Positions 25,132 to 38,130 of a stretch of DNA of 64,000 nucleotides are shown here, one piece after another. The position numbers and the translations under genes were made by a program. The DNA is from Lumbricus terrestris (lineage: Eukaryota; Annelida; Clitellata; Crassiclitellata; Lumbricidae), in the NCBI GenBank assembly GCA_949752735.1, contig OX457052.1, positions 38,860,957 to 38,924,956 on the forward strand, in the 5' to 3' direction. Each line of letters opens with the position of its first letter. The stretch's first letter is position 1. The notes below the pieces were generated by a model. It searched no databases. It saw nothing but the letters and a program-made list of their open reading frames with translations, and was not told the origin of the DNA.

Positions 25132-25486
25132 TAGGGTGACACGAAAGTTCGTTCACCGTTTTCAAAGTGCGCTATCTCAGTAACGGCTTCAAATTTCTTT
25201 ATTACATTTTGTCAGTGTATACATCAGTCAAATGAAAGATACTGGTACAAATTTGATTATGATCCGGTCCGTTGTCGCCATTATTTATAAAACAATGTAA
25301 AGACGACCAGTTTTTGCGGAAAAAACTGCGTTCATAAAATTAACACAATAAAAAACTTTGTATACGCCTAGCCTAGTATACAAGCGTGACAAGACATTGT
25401 ATAGGACATACTCAGACGTAGGCTGTTACCGTACAATGTCTCCTTTCTGCTTAATGACAGCACGGACTCTATCCGGCATGACTGGA

Positions 25487-25833
25487 TCAGCCTCTGAAGT
25501 GTCCCAACTGCAACTGCCATCGATCTCCTCTCTCGTTGGAGGCGACGCTTGAGCTGATCAGTGTTCTTTTGCTCAAGATCTTTATAAACGGTGAGAGATA
25601 GGCTAAGCTTAAAATACTCCACAAGTTCTCAAAAGGAGAGAGGTTCGTAGAGTTGGGTGGCCAATCCTTCGGCTTTTGTGTGACGGGAGGTTGTCGTCTA
25701 GCCACTTTTTCGTCACAGCTGATGTATGACAGCGTGCGCCATCCTGCTGAAATACTCCTAGATCATTGTCAACAAATAACTTTCGTTCCATGACACTGCC
25801 GTTGTCATTTTCTCCCTCGAACGCTGGCTTCAC
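25487..25833 (-). pseudogene. Tc1-like transposase fragment
   Basis: One frame has FQQDGARCHTSAVTKKWLDD, and the next has KDWPPNSTNLSPFENLWSIL: the C-terminal catalytic part of a DDE (third residue Glu) transposase, broken by a frameshift. No N-terminal DNA-binding domain is seen. Confidence 0.8.
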
Positions 25834-26339
25834 GATCTGCTCGAGAATGTTTGTGGTGTACGTAGTACTGTGAGTTCAATCTGGTGCCATTTGGCACAAA
25901 TTGAAGTTTACTGAGACCCATGGCAGTCATCCCACACCAAACCATCACCGACGGACTAAACTTCATATGTGGAGCAGGCGGAACGTAGGCCTATACTCTT
26001 CCTATGCCGGATAGAGTCAGTGCTGTCATTAAGCAGAAAGGAGACAATGTACGCTAATAGCCTTCGTCTGAGTATGTCATATATAGGTAACAACAGTGAC
26101 TTGCCACGCTTGTATACAAGGCTACACGTAGGCTATACACAGTTTCTTTATTGTGTTAATTCGATGAACACAGTTTTTTCCGCAAAAACTGGTCGTCTTT
26201 GCATTTTCTTATAAATAATGGCGACAACGGACTGGATCATAATCAAATTTGTTCCAGTATCTTTCATTTGACTGATGTATACACTGACAAAATATTATAC
26301 AGAAGTATGAAGCCGTTACTGCGCATGTATTTTCGCCGC

Positions 26340-26535
26340 CAAAAAAGTTGATGACCTTTTTTTTTTTTTTTTTTTTTTTTTAGTCATCCGGCCCAAAATC
26401 TCGACGAAATATTTTTATTTTCGCCACCGAAAAAAGTCTTGGCACTCAAACATCGGGGGGGACAAATGCATGGGCCGTCCCCCCAACACTTTCTTTGGGG
26501 GGACCGTCCCCCCCTGTCCCCCCAGGTCTCCGCCC
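26340..26535. other. Foreign DNA at the right end of the Tc1-like element
   Basis: A T run of about 28 bases, then a stretch with C and G runs ending TCTCCGCCCATG. The end resembles CCAAACTCCGCCCATG at 46177-46192, so it may be a piece of the same repeat family. Confidence 0.5.
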
Positions 26536-26549
26536 ATGGTCACCCTATA

Positions 26550-27063
26550 GAATGTGTCAGAGAGTGATCTAGGGAACAGGCGCAGCTCAAGTGGGAAGGC
26601 ATTCCATACCACTGGGCCAACCACGGAAAAAGCACGACTCTGCATGATGGAGGTACGAGCAAATGGGACAAAGAGTACTTCCCTAACAGCCGAGCGTAGG
26701 GACCGGACAGTCCGAGCGCTTAACACAGGCCGACAAAGATCGAGTAGGTAAGATGGAGCAAGACCTAGCTGGCAGCGCCATATTAATGACGAGATTCTGT
26801 ATTCGATGCGCTGACGGACTGGGAGCCAATGCAGAACCTCCAGCATGTAATTTGTAACATGACCAAATTTGGGCAGATGACCAATGAGGCGTGCTGCAGC
26901 GCGCAGAATACGGTCAAGAGAAGATAATCGACCAGATGGTAAACCAGCATAAAGGGATAGGCAATAGTCAAGACGAGCTGAGACAAAGGAATGTACAAGC
27001 GTAGTTGCAGCACCAGTTGAGAGAGAGCGAGCGACAGTGCGAAGCTGGCGCAGCTGATAGAAA
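26550..27063 (-). pseudogene. LINE reverse transcriptase C-terminal fragment
   Basis: The translation runs over a frameshift: LRAAARLIGHLPKFGHVTNY, then LEVLHWLPVRQRIEYRISSL and SRAFSVVGPVVWNAFPLELR. This pattern is typical of the C-terminus of CR1/L2-like polymerases. 5'-truncated at about 27063. Confidence 0.8.
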
Positions 27064-27805
27064 GCAACAATTGACAGAGCGCAGAACGATTAATCACTGG
27101 AGTTCCTGCACTGGAAAAAAAACAGATCTCGAAGATTAATTGAGATGTTCCTTTTCTGTCGAAATCGGAGACTAACTCATTCAACATTTCCGAATTAATT
27201 TGTGCAAATTAATTAATACGAATTACGAATGACAGTCTGTTGATCATTGCGACTATAGACAGTCAGCTGCACACTGGTAACTTCACGAGCAGATAGACCC
27301 ATTGGCAGTAATCCGTAATAATATTATTATACACGGAACATATTCTGTTCATTTTAATTCGTAAAACGCGTCTGTTTATCAAACGGAAGTTATTACGGAT
27401 ATCCGCACAATTATTGTAGCTCATACGTTGTGTAGCTTTCATTGCGCCAGAGTAAAATACTCAAGGCTTCAATCGATGACGCTACAAAGTCAAGCCACAA
27501 TGAAGAGAAAATCAGTGATTACGGTGAACCGCTTCACTTCTATGGGCGGACATTATTTGCAATAACGTATACAGATTTTTATTATTTCTTGAATTTGCTC
27601 AAACGCCAGTGAAAGGCAAGCCGCTACAAACATGTTTTTGAATAGGTTTAATACATTCAACATGTAAATCTCTGTGTAGGCCTAGTTGTCCCTAACATAA
27701 TTATGGACCAAATTGGGTTTCTCGTTTTGCGTGAACCGACGCTGAAAACACTTGTTAGGTTGGGTTTTATAAATTTAAAAAGATAATCTGAGGAAGAAGG
27801 TCAAC

Positions 27806-27840
27806 CCAAAGATATTAGAGTTTTACTCTAATATCTTTGG
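27806..27840. repeat. 15-bp stem hairpin
   Basis: CCAAAGATATTAGAG, five-base loop, CTCTAATATCTTTGG. Found only in this unit; U0 has GGTTAAGCGGTGG at the same place. Confidence 0.85.
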
Positions 27841-27998
27841 TCAAACTGTGTAAACAAGAGTGGAAATCGGAGATGGTCATGAGTGGGGGGGTGGGTGGGA
27901 AAAACCAAAATAGGATGTCATTGAAGAGCTCAGCACCAGCCGTTACTGGCTTACTACATTCAACATGTAAATCTCTTTGCAGTAACTGTTGTCCGTAA

Positions 27999-28164
27999 CA
28001 AGGGCGGATACAGAAATTTTCGAAGGGGGGGGCCAAAGTCCCATGGAACTACTTTTTGGGGGGGGCCACGTCTACTTTCCGAGCAAAATAGCTGGTCAAA
28101 AAAAAGAAATTTTTGAAATGGGGGGGGCCATGGCCGGATTGGCCCCCCCCTGGATCCGCCCTTG
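27999..28164. mobile_element. hAT MITE, 166 bp
   Basis: Ends CAAGGGCGGATACAG and (reverse) CAAGGGCGGATCCAGG; 8-bp duplication GTCCGTAA at 27991-27998 and 28165-28172. U0 shows the empty site (GTTGTCCGTAACATATAG near 8480). Interior holds four G or C runs. Confidence 0.9.
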
Positions 28165-28739
28165 GTCCGTAACATATAGACCAAATTTGGTTTCTTGTTT
28201 TTGCGTGGATCGACGCTGAAAACACTTGTTAGGTTGAGTTTGTGTAAAAAAGGTAATCTGGGGAAGAAGGTTAAGCTGTGGAAACAACAGTGGAAATCCA
28301 AGATGCTGATGAGTGGTGGTGGGTAGGGATGGAATCAAAATAGGATGTCATTGAAGAGCTCAGCACCAACCGTGACTGGCAACACTTCAGGAGAGAGCGC
28401 AGGCAGGGACATCTGGTGAGGATGACATTAGCGAGAATTCATGTAGAACCGGAATTCTACAACAGCCCTTCAATCGATAATTTAATTGATTTGTTCCACA
28501 ACAAGTTTTCTAATTAAGGTAGGCGTTAGCACGTGGTGGATTAAAGCCTAACGAGTCGAAAAATGTGAAATCCAGACGCAATGGCGAAAACCAGACCCTT
28601 GTAACACCATACCACCACGAGACTTACAGACCCATAGGCCTAATCTCGTTTTCTCCGAACCAGCGAGGCACTCTTGATCTAAACCGGTTACAAGCTGTCA
28701 ATTCCAATCTAACAGGAGCTTCTAATCTTTACGGGGAAC

Positions 28740-28898
28740 TCAATAATTCGTTGATTGGATAGGATATGCTCCAGCGGATCGTGGCTATAAATTCAGAAGA
28801 GCTGCTGCCAGGTAGTTGTGTCGAGTTCTTCTCTCTCGTTCGAGAAAGGTTCAGCTCGGTGTCTGTTTTCATTCTGGTGAGTCTGCGCTGCTTCGATC
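28740..28898 (+). promoter_or_regulatory. U2 promoter and noncoding first exon
   Basis: TATAAA is at 28786-28791 in the same conserved context as in U1 and U3. The donor after 28898 is GTGAGTAGCC: here a TAGCCTA word has replaced the TA of the GTGAGTATC seen in U1 and U3, so donor positions beyond +6 are changed. Confidence 0.6.
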
Positions 28899-29239
28899 GT
28901 GAGTAGCCTATCAGAGAGTAATTTTTCATTCGTCAACTTTATCTCGTATGAGGACTGTTGAGTTCAATTGTTTTTACAATTTCTGTAGCATCGTCAGAAG
29001 CGAGTTGCTTCTATGGTAACATGCTTAAACATTTGTTTAAACATTTAAGATTACCTCTTTTAGTCGGCCTATTGTGATGCAATGGAATGCAACCTGAAGT
29101 GAAGCGGTTTAATTTATTATTTGGGATGCTTTACAGTAATTAAGATTGAAAAACTTTCAATATGGTAGAATTATTTGATCGAATTTAACTCAATCCAAAA
29201 ATATTCACTTTCTTTTAACCTTTACCTATCAAATAAATT

Positions 29240-29938
29240 TTTATGTAAGTCCCGTTCCATTCACATTTATTTTTACGTAAAACTTAAAATTGTATATGCA
29301 TCTGTGTATGTGTGTAGGTATGTGTGAATGAATGTATATATAAACATTCATGCATACATGTATGTATGTGTGTATAATTATGCATACATACATGCATACA
29401 TACATACATACAAATATACATACATACAGTAAGTTTGTATGTTTATACATACAGACATGCATACACACGTACTGTATGTATGTATGTATGTATGTATGTA
29501 TGTATGTATGTATGTATGTATGTATGTATGTATGTATGTATGTATGTATGTATGTATGTATGTATGTATGTATGTATGTATGTATGTATGTATGTATGTA
29601 TGTATGTATGTATGTATGTATGTGCGCAAGTATGTGTGAATGAATGTATATATATGTACATTCATGCATACATACATACTTGCATACCTATCTATACACA
29701 TACATACGCATACATACATACATACAACAGACATGCATAAGTATGTATTATCATACATACATAATGTATGTATGATAATACATACTTACGCATGTCTGTA
29801 TGCATGTATGTATGTATGATACGTACATACATGCATACAGACATACATACATACATACATACATACATACATACATACATACATACATACATACATACAT
29901 ACATACATACATACATACATACATAAATACATGCATAC
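29240..29938. repeat. GTAT/CATA microsatellite block, left part
   Basis: About 38 GTAT units (29474-29625), mixed CATA/CATG-like sequence, then about 22 CATA units (29840-29928). It forms long inverted simple repeats and is followed by the element at 29941. Confidence 0.93.
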
Positions 29939-29940
29939 TA

Positions 29941-31861
29941 GGGCGCCCGTTAAAAATAAATTTCTGAATTTCTTTTGTGGTACCCTCCAATTTTGTTATG
30001 TGTCATGAGAGCAGCTCATGGTAATTTTTTGTGAATTTTGGATGCATGTTTGAAGGTTGCTCCAACACCTGAGAAGTTTGCAAACTTTGATCCGACTGTA
30101 TGTTATTTGTGCTTATGTCTTACTTATTTTATCACTAAAATATTTCTGATATTTTATCCCAACAGCACTATAAAATGTCTGCTGATCAACTCTGTTAAAG
30201 CAATTTCTTTATAATTTTTGATCAAAGCATAGTTTTAACAGACATTTAAAATAATCAATCAATTGTCATTCTTAGTTGTCTGACTATGATACCGCAGAAT
30301 ATCATCACTGACAAACAGCGTCTTTCTCGCTTCTGGGTATTTGACTTTCTGGCTTGCAGAATCACGCAGCAGCAGACTCTGTTTCTGCTCTTCACCTGCT
30401 GTAGTGGAGCTGTTGAGGTCCTATAGGTCAATTCCGCAGCTTGCTCTACTCGGTTGTTTATCACTTCCAGGCTGTTGGCATAGACCCATTTTTAGTTTAA
30501 CTGGACATTTCCAAGGGTACATTGCTAGTCTGGATCGTCTTATTCAAGAAAATCAGCATCAACCTACGGGTGTGAAAGGATGACAAGATACATTGCACTT
30601 CCAAGTTGTCAAGCTACTTTCAAACAACTTGGTTCCATATGGATTCTTCTGAGTAGCTCATCAGAACCTTGTGTCCTCAAATTGCTGATCACAATATCTG
30701 TTGGTGTCATTGCTTACAGCGTCAACAATTTGATCCAGATGTTAAGACACTGCAACATGACCAATGACCATCCACCTGGATATGTGCTTCGCTCTAGGGG
30801 CCATAAATGGCACACCACTTGGTAGCACATCAACCCAAAAAGTAGTATTGTCAATTCTATCAGTGGGCTACACGGTAATCATCACTCGTCTGCTAACTGG
30901 CCATAAGAAACTTGCTTTGTGAAAAGTGAAAACAGCATTGTCCGTCAAGCCGGCAAATTTCATGAGGACTTTTCTATCAATTCTTGACTGGGTTATCATT
31001 TACAATCTGCTACTGGGTTCTATCAGTTCATTGACGTAGTAGTCATGACAATTGAAAAGACTTGAATAAACTACATGTAGTGTCGGAAACCAGATGATGA
31101 ACCAAAGCAGTGTTTGGACGCATCTCTGGTCACAATTTTGGGCATAATTATGGTGTTGACTTTCCAGGCTCAGTAGATTCTTGCCAAGCGTGATCTCTAT
31201 CACCACAAGCCAAACTTCGTCTGTAGTATTAGAAGACGTGGGGGTCGATCGCATGGCCCTGGCCTGACTTTCTACCTCCAACACTTGCTTCATTATAACA
31301 GTGTTCGTCACCACCATCGTTTGTTTGAACCCATACCATATGGAAGTTTTGGCACAATGACAAGCTGCAAATCTGATTTATGTCTGGTAGGGGTCAACCC
31401 ACTCACTCTCTATTAGCCTATATCCAGCAGCATCCTACAGTCCCAGTGCACAACTCAAGGTACGGATGTATTAAAAGTGACTTTTGCTGCTTGTGCCGAA
31501 TGTTCGTCAAAAAGTAGTCTAGCTTGTCTACTTGACTCGGATTGAGAGGGGGATCTATAAATGTAGTGTCCAGGCTTTCTTATTGAAGTTCTATAGTAAA
31601 CAGATCAATCAGACCAAAATAAATAACTAAATCAGCAAATGGCAAGTATACAGGTGAAGCAAAATGCAATACAGAATAAAACTGAAGCAGGCGCGAAATT
31701 GCAAAATCATAGAAACTTTGGATACGTGGAGCAACCGGTAAATGTCAGCATAAAATTCTGAAATTTTACACTGTTTATTACCTCAACAAGGGTAACAACT
31801 TCAGAGGGTACCACGTTGAAAATTATGAACTTCAAAATTTTTCACTGGTTTAACGGGCGCC
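29941..31861. mobile_element. Unclassified DNA transposon with GGGCGCCC ends, in a microsatellite
   Basis: The ends GGGCGCCCGTTAAA and TTTAACGGGCGCCC are inverted copies, and CATA-type simple DNA lies on both sides with a TA at each junction. Inner inverted similarity includes GTGGTACCCTCC near 29980 and GAGGGTACCACG near 31807. About 1.9 kb; open frames are all under 110 residues and none is recognised. Confidence 0.7.
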
Positions 31862-32380
31862 CTAATGCATACATGCATACATACAGTATGTATGTTTAAC
31901 ACGCAGACATACATGCATGCATACGAGAAAGTATGTATAATCATTCATACATACATACGTGCACCTATACAGACATTATTTTGCCTTTTGGGAACGTCTG
32001 CAGCATTATGGAATGCATAATATCTATGATGATTTGCGCACATGTATTTAGGTGTGATTCTCGCGTGTACAATCCCATATATGGGATCGGGCTATAGGCT
32101 ATAAGTCGTCATTTTTAGTCACTTTCGCGAACACTGGTCAACTAGCCCTACCTGCCCAGTCATTGGTTGTTAGGACCGGTTCTGACCGGTTATAAATAGT
32201 TGCTATATGGGGAAATTACCTACGACGTTATTATTAGTTTGGGCCGATATTTACTCTCAGAGGATAGTTCTGGCGAGTACATTCATGTATGTCTCACAGG
32301 GTGGGCGGTGGGCCCACTGATAAATACTCAAATTTCAGATGTGCCCCCCTCGCGGGTTTTTGATTTCAAAAATGCAAGAC
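31862..32380. other. Gene-free sequence upstream of U2 exon 1
   Basis: CATA-like simple DNA to about 31970, then about 400 bp of DNA unlike the other units (GGACCGGTTCTGACCGGTTA near 32172 is a small inverted repeat). Unit homology resumes at AATGCAAGACGATTAATTT (32371). Confidence 0.5.
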
Positions 32381-32835
32381 GATTAATTTAAGAAGGAGAA
32401 ACGAACGAAAAGTAATCGAAACGAACGAAGAGTGAAAGTAAAAAGATTAGAATAAAGTGGATAAGAAAAATACGAAAAGAAGAACGAGATTGGAAGGATA
32501 ATGAAAGGAATATTCAAAACAAAAGCAGAAGAGCGGCTTCCTATATTGACTCCGACAGGCAACCATGAGTGAGTGAGAGACGATTGCCAAATGTTCACAA
32601 CTTCACTTTCTTACCCTGAGCATAAATTATATGGGAAGATGGCCATCCAGTCAAAGACCTTACAACCCGATCCACACAGCAACAATAATAAAGTCAATAC
32701 ACTGATTTATGGCTAACTTGACCAGCAAATCACATGTAAAGTCGGCCTACATGTTCCTGTTCAGAATAGTTTACAGTGCTTGCTCTGTGCTTCAGGTTCG
32801 TTCTGTCTTGAGTCTCCTTCGACTGTTGAGCTACA

Positions 32836-35800
32836 ATGTCTGTACTGAAGAATCTCTCGATGACCAGCGGCGTCTTCTTCGTCGTCGTCTTCGTTCTGAG
32901 TCCCGTCTCTGCACAGAATGACTTCGGACTTTCACCTCGTAAGTCAACCATTCACAATGTCTGTCTATTATAATATACAAATTAGGATTGAAGTTTTGTT
33001 TCAAATTTAATCTTAGGCCCCAAATCTCCACTCGAGAGTTAACTCACGGGATCTGTGTCAAGAGGAGTCTGTCAAGAAAGTTGTCCTAAGGGGTCCAGGC
33101 CTGCGAGTTCTGTTTCCAGAGGGTCAGACGGAGTAACGGAGTTACTATTACATTCCACGGTGTCTTTTATATAGCGAATTGGAAAGTAAAAGATTACATT
33201 ACTTTGGGAACAAGGCCTAATTCATGAAGGGGTGACTTCAGTGTGTAATGCACCTTCTTGTTGCAGCATTATCTAGTCATTTCTTTTATTAGGTTCCCTG
33301 TCAGAATCATCTGATGTTGTGAAAATTGGAAGATAGTATTTAAGCATTGCCCTTCTTTTGTGATTTATTTAATTTTGTAAGCTTGCTCATCTGAATTTCT
33401 ACACGTTTTGATGCAGTCCGCATTTTCTATTTTTAACCATCATCCGCACAAGCTAAAATGCAACTTAATTTGAACAAGGGGGGTCGTTTTGATGTGGGTT
33501 TTTCATAGGAAATAGTAATTTTTATATGCCAATTTTGTAAGATGATATCAGAGTAACTTAAAACAACAATGTATCAGTCTCTTTACGCAATATAAATCTT
33601 TTTTATGTTGAATTTGAAATTAAATGCTTAATTACACTAATTGTGACGGTTTGTCATACATGTTCATCGACGCAGTAGTTGTCTATCTATAAAATTTGGA
33701 AATCAAAATAAAGAAACCATAATTTTAGTAAAATTAACACTGAATGCTCTTATGATCAGAGTCAGCATGACAGTTTTTTTTAGAAAATATATATAAAAAA
33801 AATTATGGAATGGGGCTAAACCTAAAATGTAAACATGTATCATACATAGTCTGTTGCTTTCGGGTTTGTACATGTATATCGAATGATGATGTCTTTCATC
33901 TTGGCTGTTATAAAACTGTCAAAAACTATCTTGAACATTTTCAATGTGTCCGTATTTTTTTATTCCACAGTTTCCGTTACTGCATTGTGCAACTGCTCTG
34001 TTCCTCTTGGCATTACTTTTGACTGCCAAAAATTATCCGAATCTTTACTTGTATTTAGCCTATAATTTAGGTCTCTCGGCTTCATCAGTATAAACAATTT
34101 TGCCATCATTATCTTCACTATAAGATCCAGTCTCATCATCGCGTTTATCATCATTTTCAATTCCATATTGTTTTCATCATAAGAAACACCTGAATGTTGT
34201 TCTTCAGGCATTGGCATCTCTTCGTGTCCACATTCGTTATAGTTGCTCTCGCTGTCCAAACTGTCATATCATTGTAGTCTCGGTCAGTATTATCTCCAGA
34301 ACTTCCATGTCACTAGCCCGATTTGGTCGTTTAGATGTGCTAATTGTAGCTCAGTAATATAGGAACAAAGTCATAAAAGCAATCCGAGAACATATCACTC
34401 CCACAAAAGCTATGCAGCAAATATATTGTAGCGGAACTAGGGCTGGGCAAATGACCACCAGGAACCGAACCCCGAACCCTAGTCCTCAAGGCGATCGTCC
34501 GTCACTGTAGTCCGGCGTCAACTGAAGATTGACGACTAGCCAGTCAGGCTTGAAACACATTTATTCGACAATCAAAGAAGAACTTCGCAAAGCAGTCCTC
34601 GGCCAACTTCTATAGCGCCAGTGTTCGGAGCAAGTTCGGAGCAATGTTCGGAGCTATTCGTGTAGCGCTACTGTTCTAAAACCACTGCACCACTGTTCAC
34701 AGCAATTGTCAGTGCAGACCGCCGAATCGTCGTCGTGAAGACCACCGCTGCCTCGCCAGCGCTCGCAGAGAATCTGTGAAGCGGGTCGGGTTTCGAACCC
34801 GAATCGGCGTCGTCGAAGACAGGAACTGAACCACTACGCTCACCCGGTCGGAAGCGTAGGCAGATCCGGCGTTGAATCCTGTTCGTCGCGGCACAGCGAC
34901 GATCACCAGTCCTTCCGTCGTCTGTAGGCGTCGGATTCCAGAAGAGTACGACCGCGGGTCAAGAATCGAACCCCAGTCGACAGTGTTGCACAGCAAAGGC
35001 CTCCAAACCTTTCGTCGTCGACAGCGTCGGATCCCAATCGAATACGTCGGTAGCAGCGGCGTCGAACTCCAAATCGTCGGCGTTGCACAGCGGAGATCAC
35101 CAGACCTTCCGTCACGGGTCAGGCTTCGAATCCAAGCGTCGTCGTGGCACAGCAAAGGTCGCCAAACCTTTCGTCGACAGGCGCTGAATTTCGGCAGCGT
35201 CGTCAAATCGTCGTCGCGCTCTCCAAAGCGTTTTCCTTCGGACGATCACCCGCTGACTGCACTGCGATTCGATCCCGCAACCGCCGACCGACGCGTCTTC
35301 CCACTGTTCCTCGGCGATTTCTTCAACGACTGTTTCCGATGACTCTCTCTTCGCTGACTCGTCTGTTCGATGACTTTTCGATGACTTTTCGATGACTTTT
35401 CGATGACTCCCGTGCCTGCGCACGCACTCGTATTTGTATGTCACGAGGCCACGCCCATTTCAGGTAGACAGAGGCTAGAGGTAGACATTAGGCCACGCCT
35501 CTTTCAGGTAGACAGAGGCTAGAGGTAGACATTAGGCCACGCCTCATTTCAGGTAGACAGAGGCTAGAGGTAGACATTAGGCCACGCCTCATTTCAGGTA
35601 GACAGAGGCACCCAAGCAGACACGGGGACGGTCATTCAAATAAAAAATTAAACTCCATGACCCTGATTTCCAACAATATGAAGCGGGGTCTGGCCAAACA
35701 CCCCCTTGTGCGGATGAGGGTTAAGTGTACTGCTTCATTTTCTACTCAAGCTCCTCTATCCATAGAAGAGAACCTGGATGTTTCTGTTGTTGTCTTAGAA

Positions 35801-37980
35801 AGCGACTTGGAACCGCTTGACGAAATCCAGGAACTTCTTCAGAAAGTCCAGACGTTGTACGATGAGAAAATAGCGTCAACGGTTCAAAAAGATGTTTTAT
35901 TGAACGAGGAAGTGGAGGAGGAAGTCGTGGAAGGTGATGCACAGAACAAGAAGACCTCCTGCTCCTGTGCTAGATTGTCATGCACCTGTTGCCAGCGTAT
36001 CTACGTCGCAAAGCTTGGCATCAACAACAACTGTGAGTAAAGTAAACAATTGCAATTTTATTGAAGGCTAATTATTAGTAACTTCAATCCCACAAGGCAG
36101 CAGGCCAGATTGCGCGATTCAAGTCGTAGTACCAGTTGCAATTGTAATAGTAGTTGTAGCAGTAGAAGTAGTAGTAGTAGAAGCAGTGGTAGTAGTAGTA
36201 GAAGCAGTGGTAGCAGCAGTAGTAGTAGTAGCAGCAGTAGTAGTAGTAGTAGTAGCAGCAGTAGTAGTAGCAGCAGTAGTAGTAGCAGCAGTAGTAGTAG
36301 TAGCAGCAGCAGTAGTAGTAGTAGTAGCAGTAGCAGTAGCAGTAACAGTTGTAGTAGTAGCAGCAGCTACTACAGCAGACTCTGCAGAGCAGTAGTGATG
36401 GTGGTGAGGTGGCCGTGGCAGAGGCAGTAGGAGTAGCAGTTGTAAGAGTTGTTGTAGTTGTTGTAGTAGGACTAGTAATAGTAGCAGTAGCAGTTTTGGA
36501 AGTAGTAGTTTCAGTGTTGGGAGTTGAAGTGTATTTTGTGGTGATCACATTTCAATTTTGAAAGCCAGGATCATAATTTTTTATTAGTTGTAAAAAGAAG
36601 TTAAATGGAATACAAAAAAATAACATAAATTATTATCGGAATAATTGCTATTTTTCTATAATAAAATAATTTTAAACATATTACGTTCTTCCAGGTAAAT
36701 TTTCTATGTCGCCGTGAATCTAAATTACCTGTCTTGGTTTAAGAGAGAATCTCAATGGTGTTCATCTGTGGCTGATCTTTAGCTCTGAAGCCTCTGTCAT
36801 TCTTTTTGTTACAGACTGCCTCACTTTGAAGTTCTCACCAAAAACCAATTCGATTTGGATCACACTGAAGATCGATGGGGGAGTGGTCATCAACACTGAC
36901 ATCGCAGGTACATTGATCATTGTCTTAGACTCTTTGCTCAGTAGCATTGACTACATTCACGATAGCAACTTAAAAGTAAAATAGTAGCCTATTTAGCAGC
37001 TATGCAACCAGAACTTAGAGTGATATGCTGCATTTCTGACTGCAGAATTTTAAGCAGTCATTGCTCACTTTACTGGGTCTTTCATAGATACACGGAGAGA
37101 AACTCGTAGTTTAAAAGGTGTATTTGTTTTTTTCAATAAACGCTGCTTCTTAGTTATTTAAATATTGTATTGTTTTATTTATCAATTTAGGTTTTATGTA
37201 GCCTTATTTACTTATTTACTGTCTGTTGTCTGTTGTCATTTTCCATAATTTTATTTTATCTGAAATTCCTTACTTTGTCTCCGTAGCCTACTTTCAGGAA
37301 CTCAGCTAACATAGGTCATCATTGATCATCATTTGAGAAGTAATGACATGCAGTAGGGCTCAACAAGATATGAAATTTATCAAAGCTATTTTAGTATCAA
37401 TTTCTTAGCCTATAATTACATGTATAGGAAAAGCAATTATATTAGGTACAATATATAATTGAGTAAGACTTACATGTTCTCTCGGGGTTTCACGCCCTGG
37501 GAGCGCTTCTGAAAGGCTCTTGGTGCGAGACGCGCTATATAAGTTGTGAAATGCAATACAATACAATGTATGGTCTATACTTACAAAGATTGGATTTTAA
37601 TTGCACTATGTCAATCAGCATGGACTTGTGCGGACTGCGGAGGTATCCGTATATTCAAAATTTAAATTAGACAATATTAGGCCTACAATACCACAACGTT
37701 TACTCAATTGTTTATTAAATCAAAGTCATTTTACTCAATTTCGTATTAAATCAAAGTAAAAAATCACTGTTGCAGATAAATGACACTTGATCAGTTTTGG
37801 TCTGGGGCCTACTAATAAAGCTGCGTTATTTGCCGAATTGCCGATTACGATAAAATTACGCAAACGAGGTTTTTAATTTTAAAATTCGGTTTAAGATGTG
37901 AGAAAATCAAATTATTTACCGTATCCGTGTTCGTTTTTTCTAGTGTTTTTAACGAAACGACACGAGCGAGCAGAGAGAGA

Positions 37981-38059
<79 letters not shown>

Positions 38060-38099
38060 AGAGTGAGAGAGAGAGAGTGAGAGTGAGAGAGAGAGAGTG

Positions 38100-38130
<31 letters not shown>

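Larger units (their letters stand above)
25132..26547 (-). mobile_element. Tc1/mariner-type transposon inside a LINE fragment
   Basis: Ends TAGGGTGAC and GTCACCCTA with TA on each side; inner inverted repeats of about 170 bp (CCGCAAAAACTGGTCGTCTT) pair 25160-25355 with 26130-26325. About 210 bp of other DNA, with a T run and G/C runs, replaces part of the right end. The flanks are two halves of one LINE 3' region. Confidence 0.85.
33437..35720. mobile_element. piggyBac-like element in U2 intron 1
   Basis: TTAA flanks on both sides (33433-33436 and 35721-35724). Ends are CCATCATCCGCACAAG and (reverse) CCCTCATCCGCACAAG. U1 and U3 carry the single-TTAA empty site (ATGTTTAAGTGTA). 2.28 kb; an acidic open frame at 34259-33960 could be a transposase remnant, but no catalytic motif was seen. 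Other repeats are nested in the right half. Confidence 0.85.

Noticed and set aside
29240..29938. Telomere-like or centromere-like satellite
   Set aside because: The units are GTAT/CATA tetramers, not TTAGGG, and the block is short and interrupted by a transposon.
34778..34860. tRNA gene inside the piggyBac-like element
   Set aside because: The B box and T-arm-like palindrome are good, but I could not build acceptor and anticodon stems.
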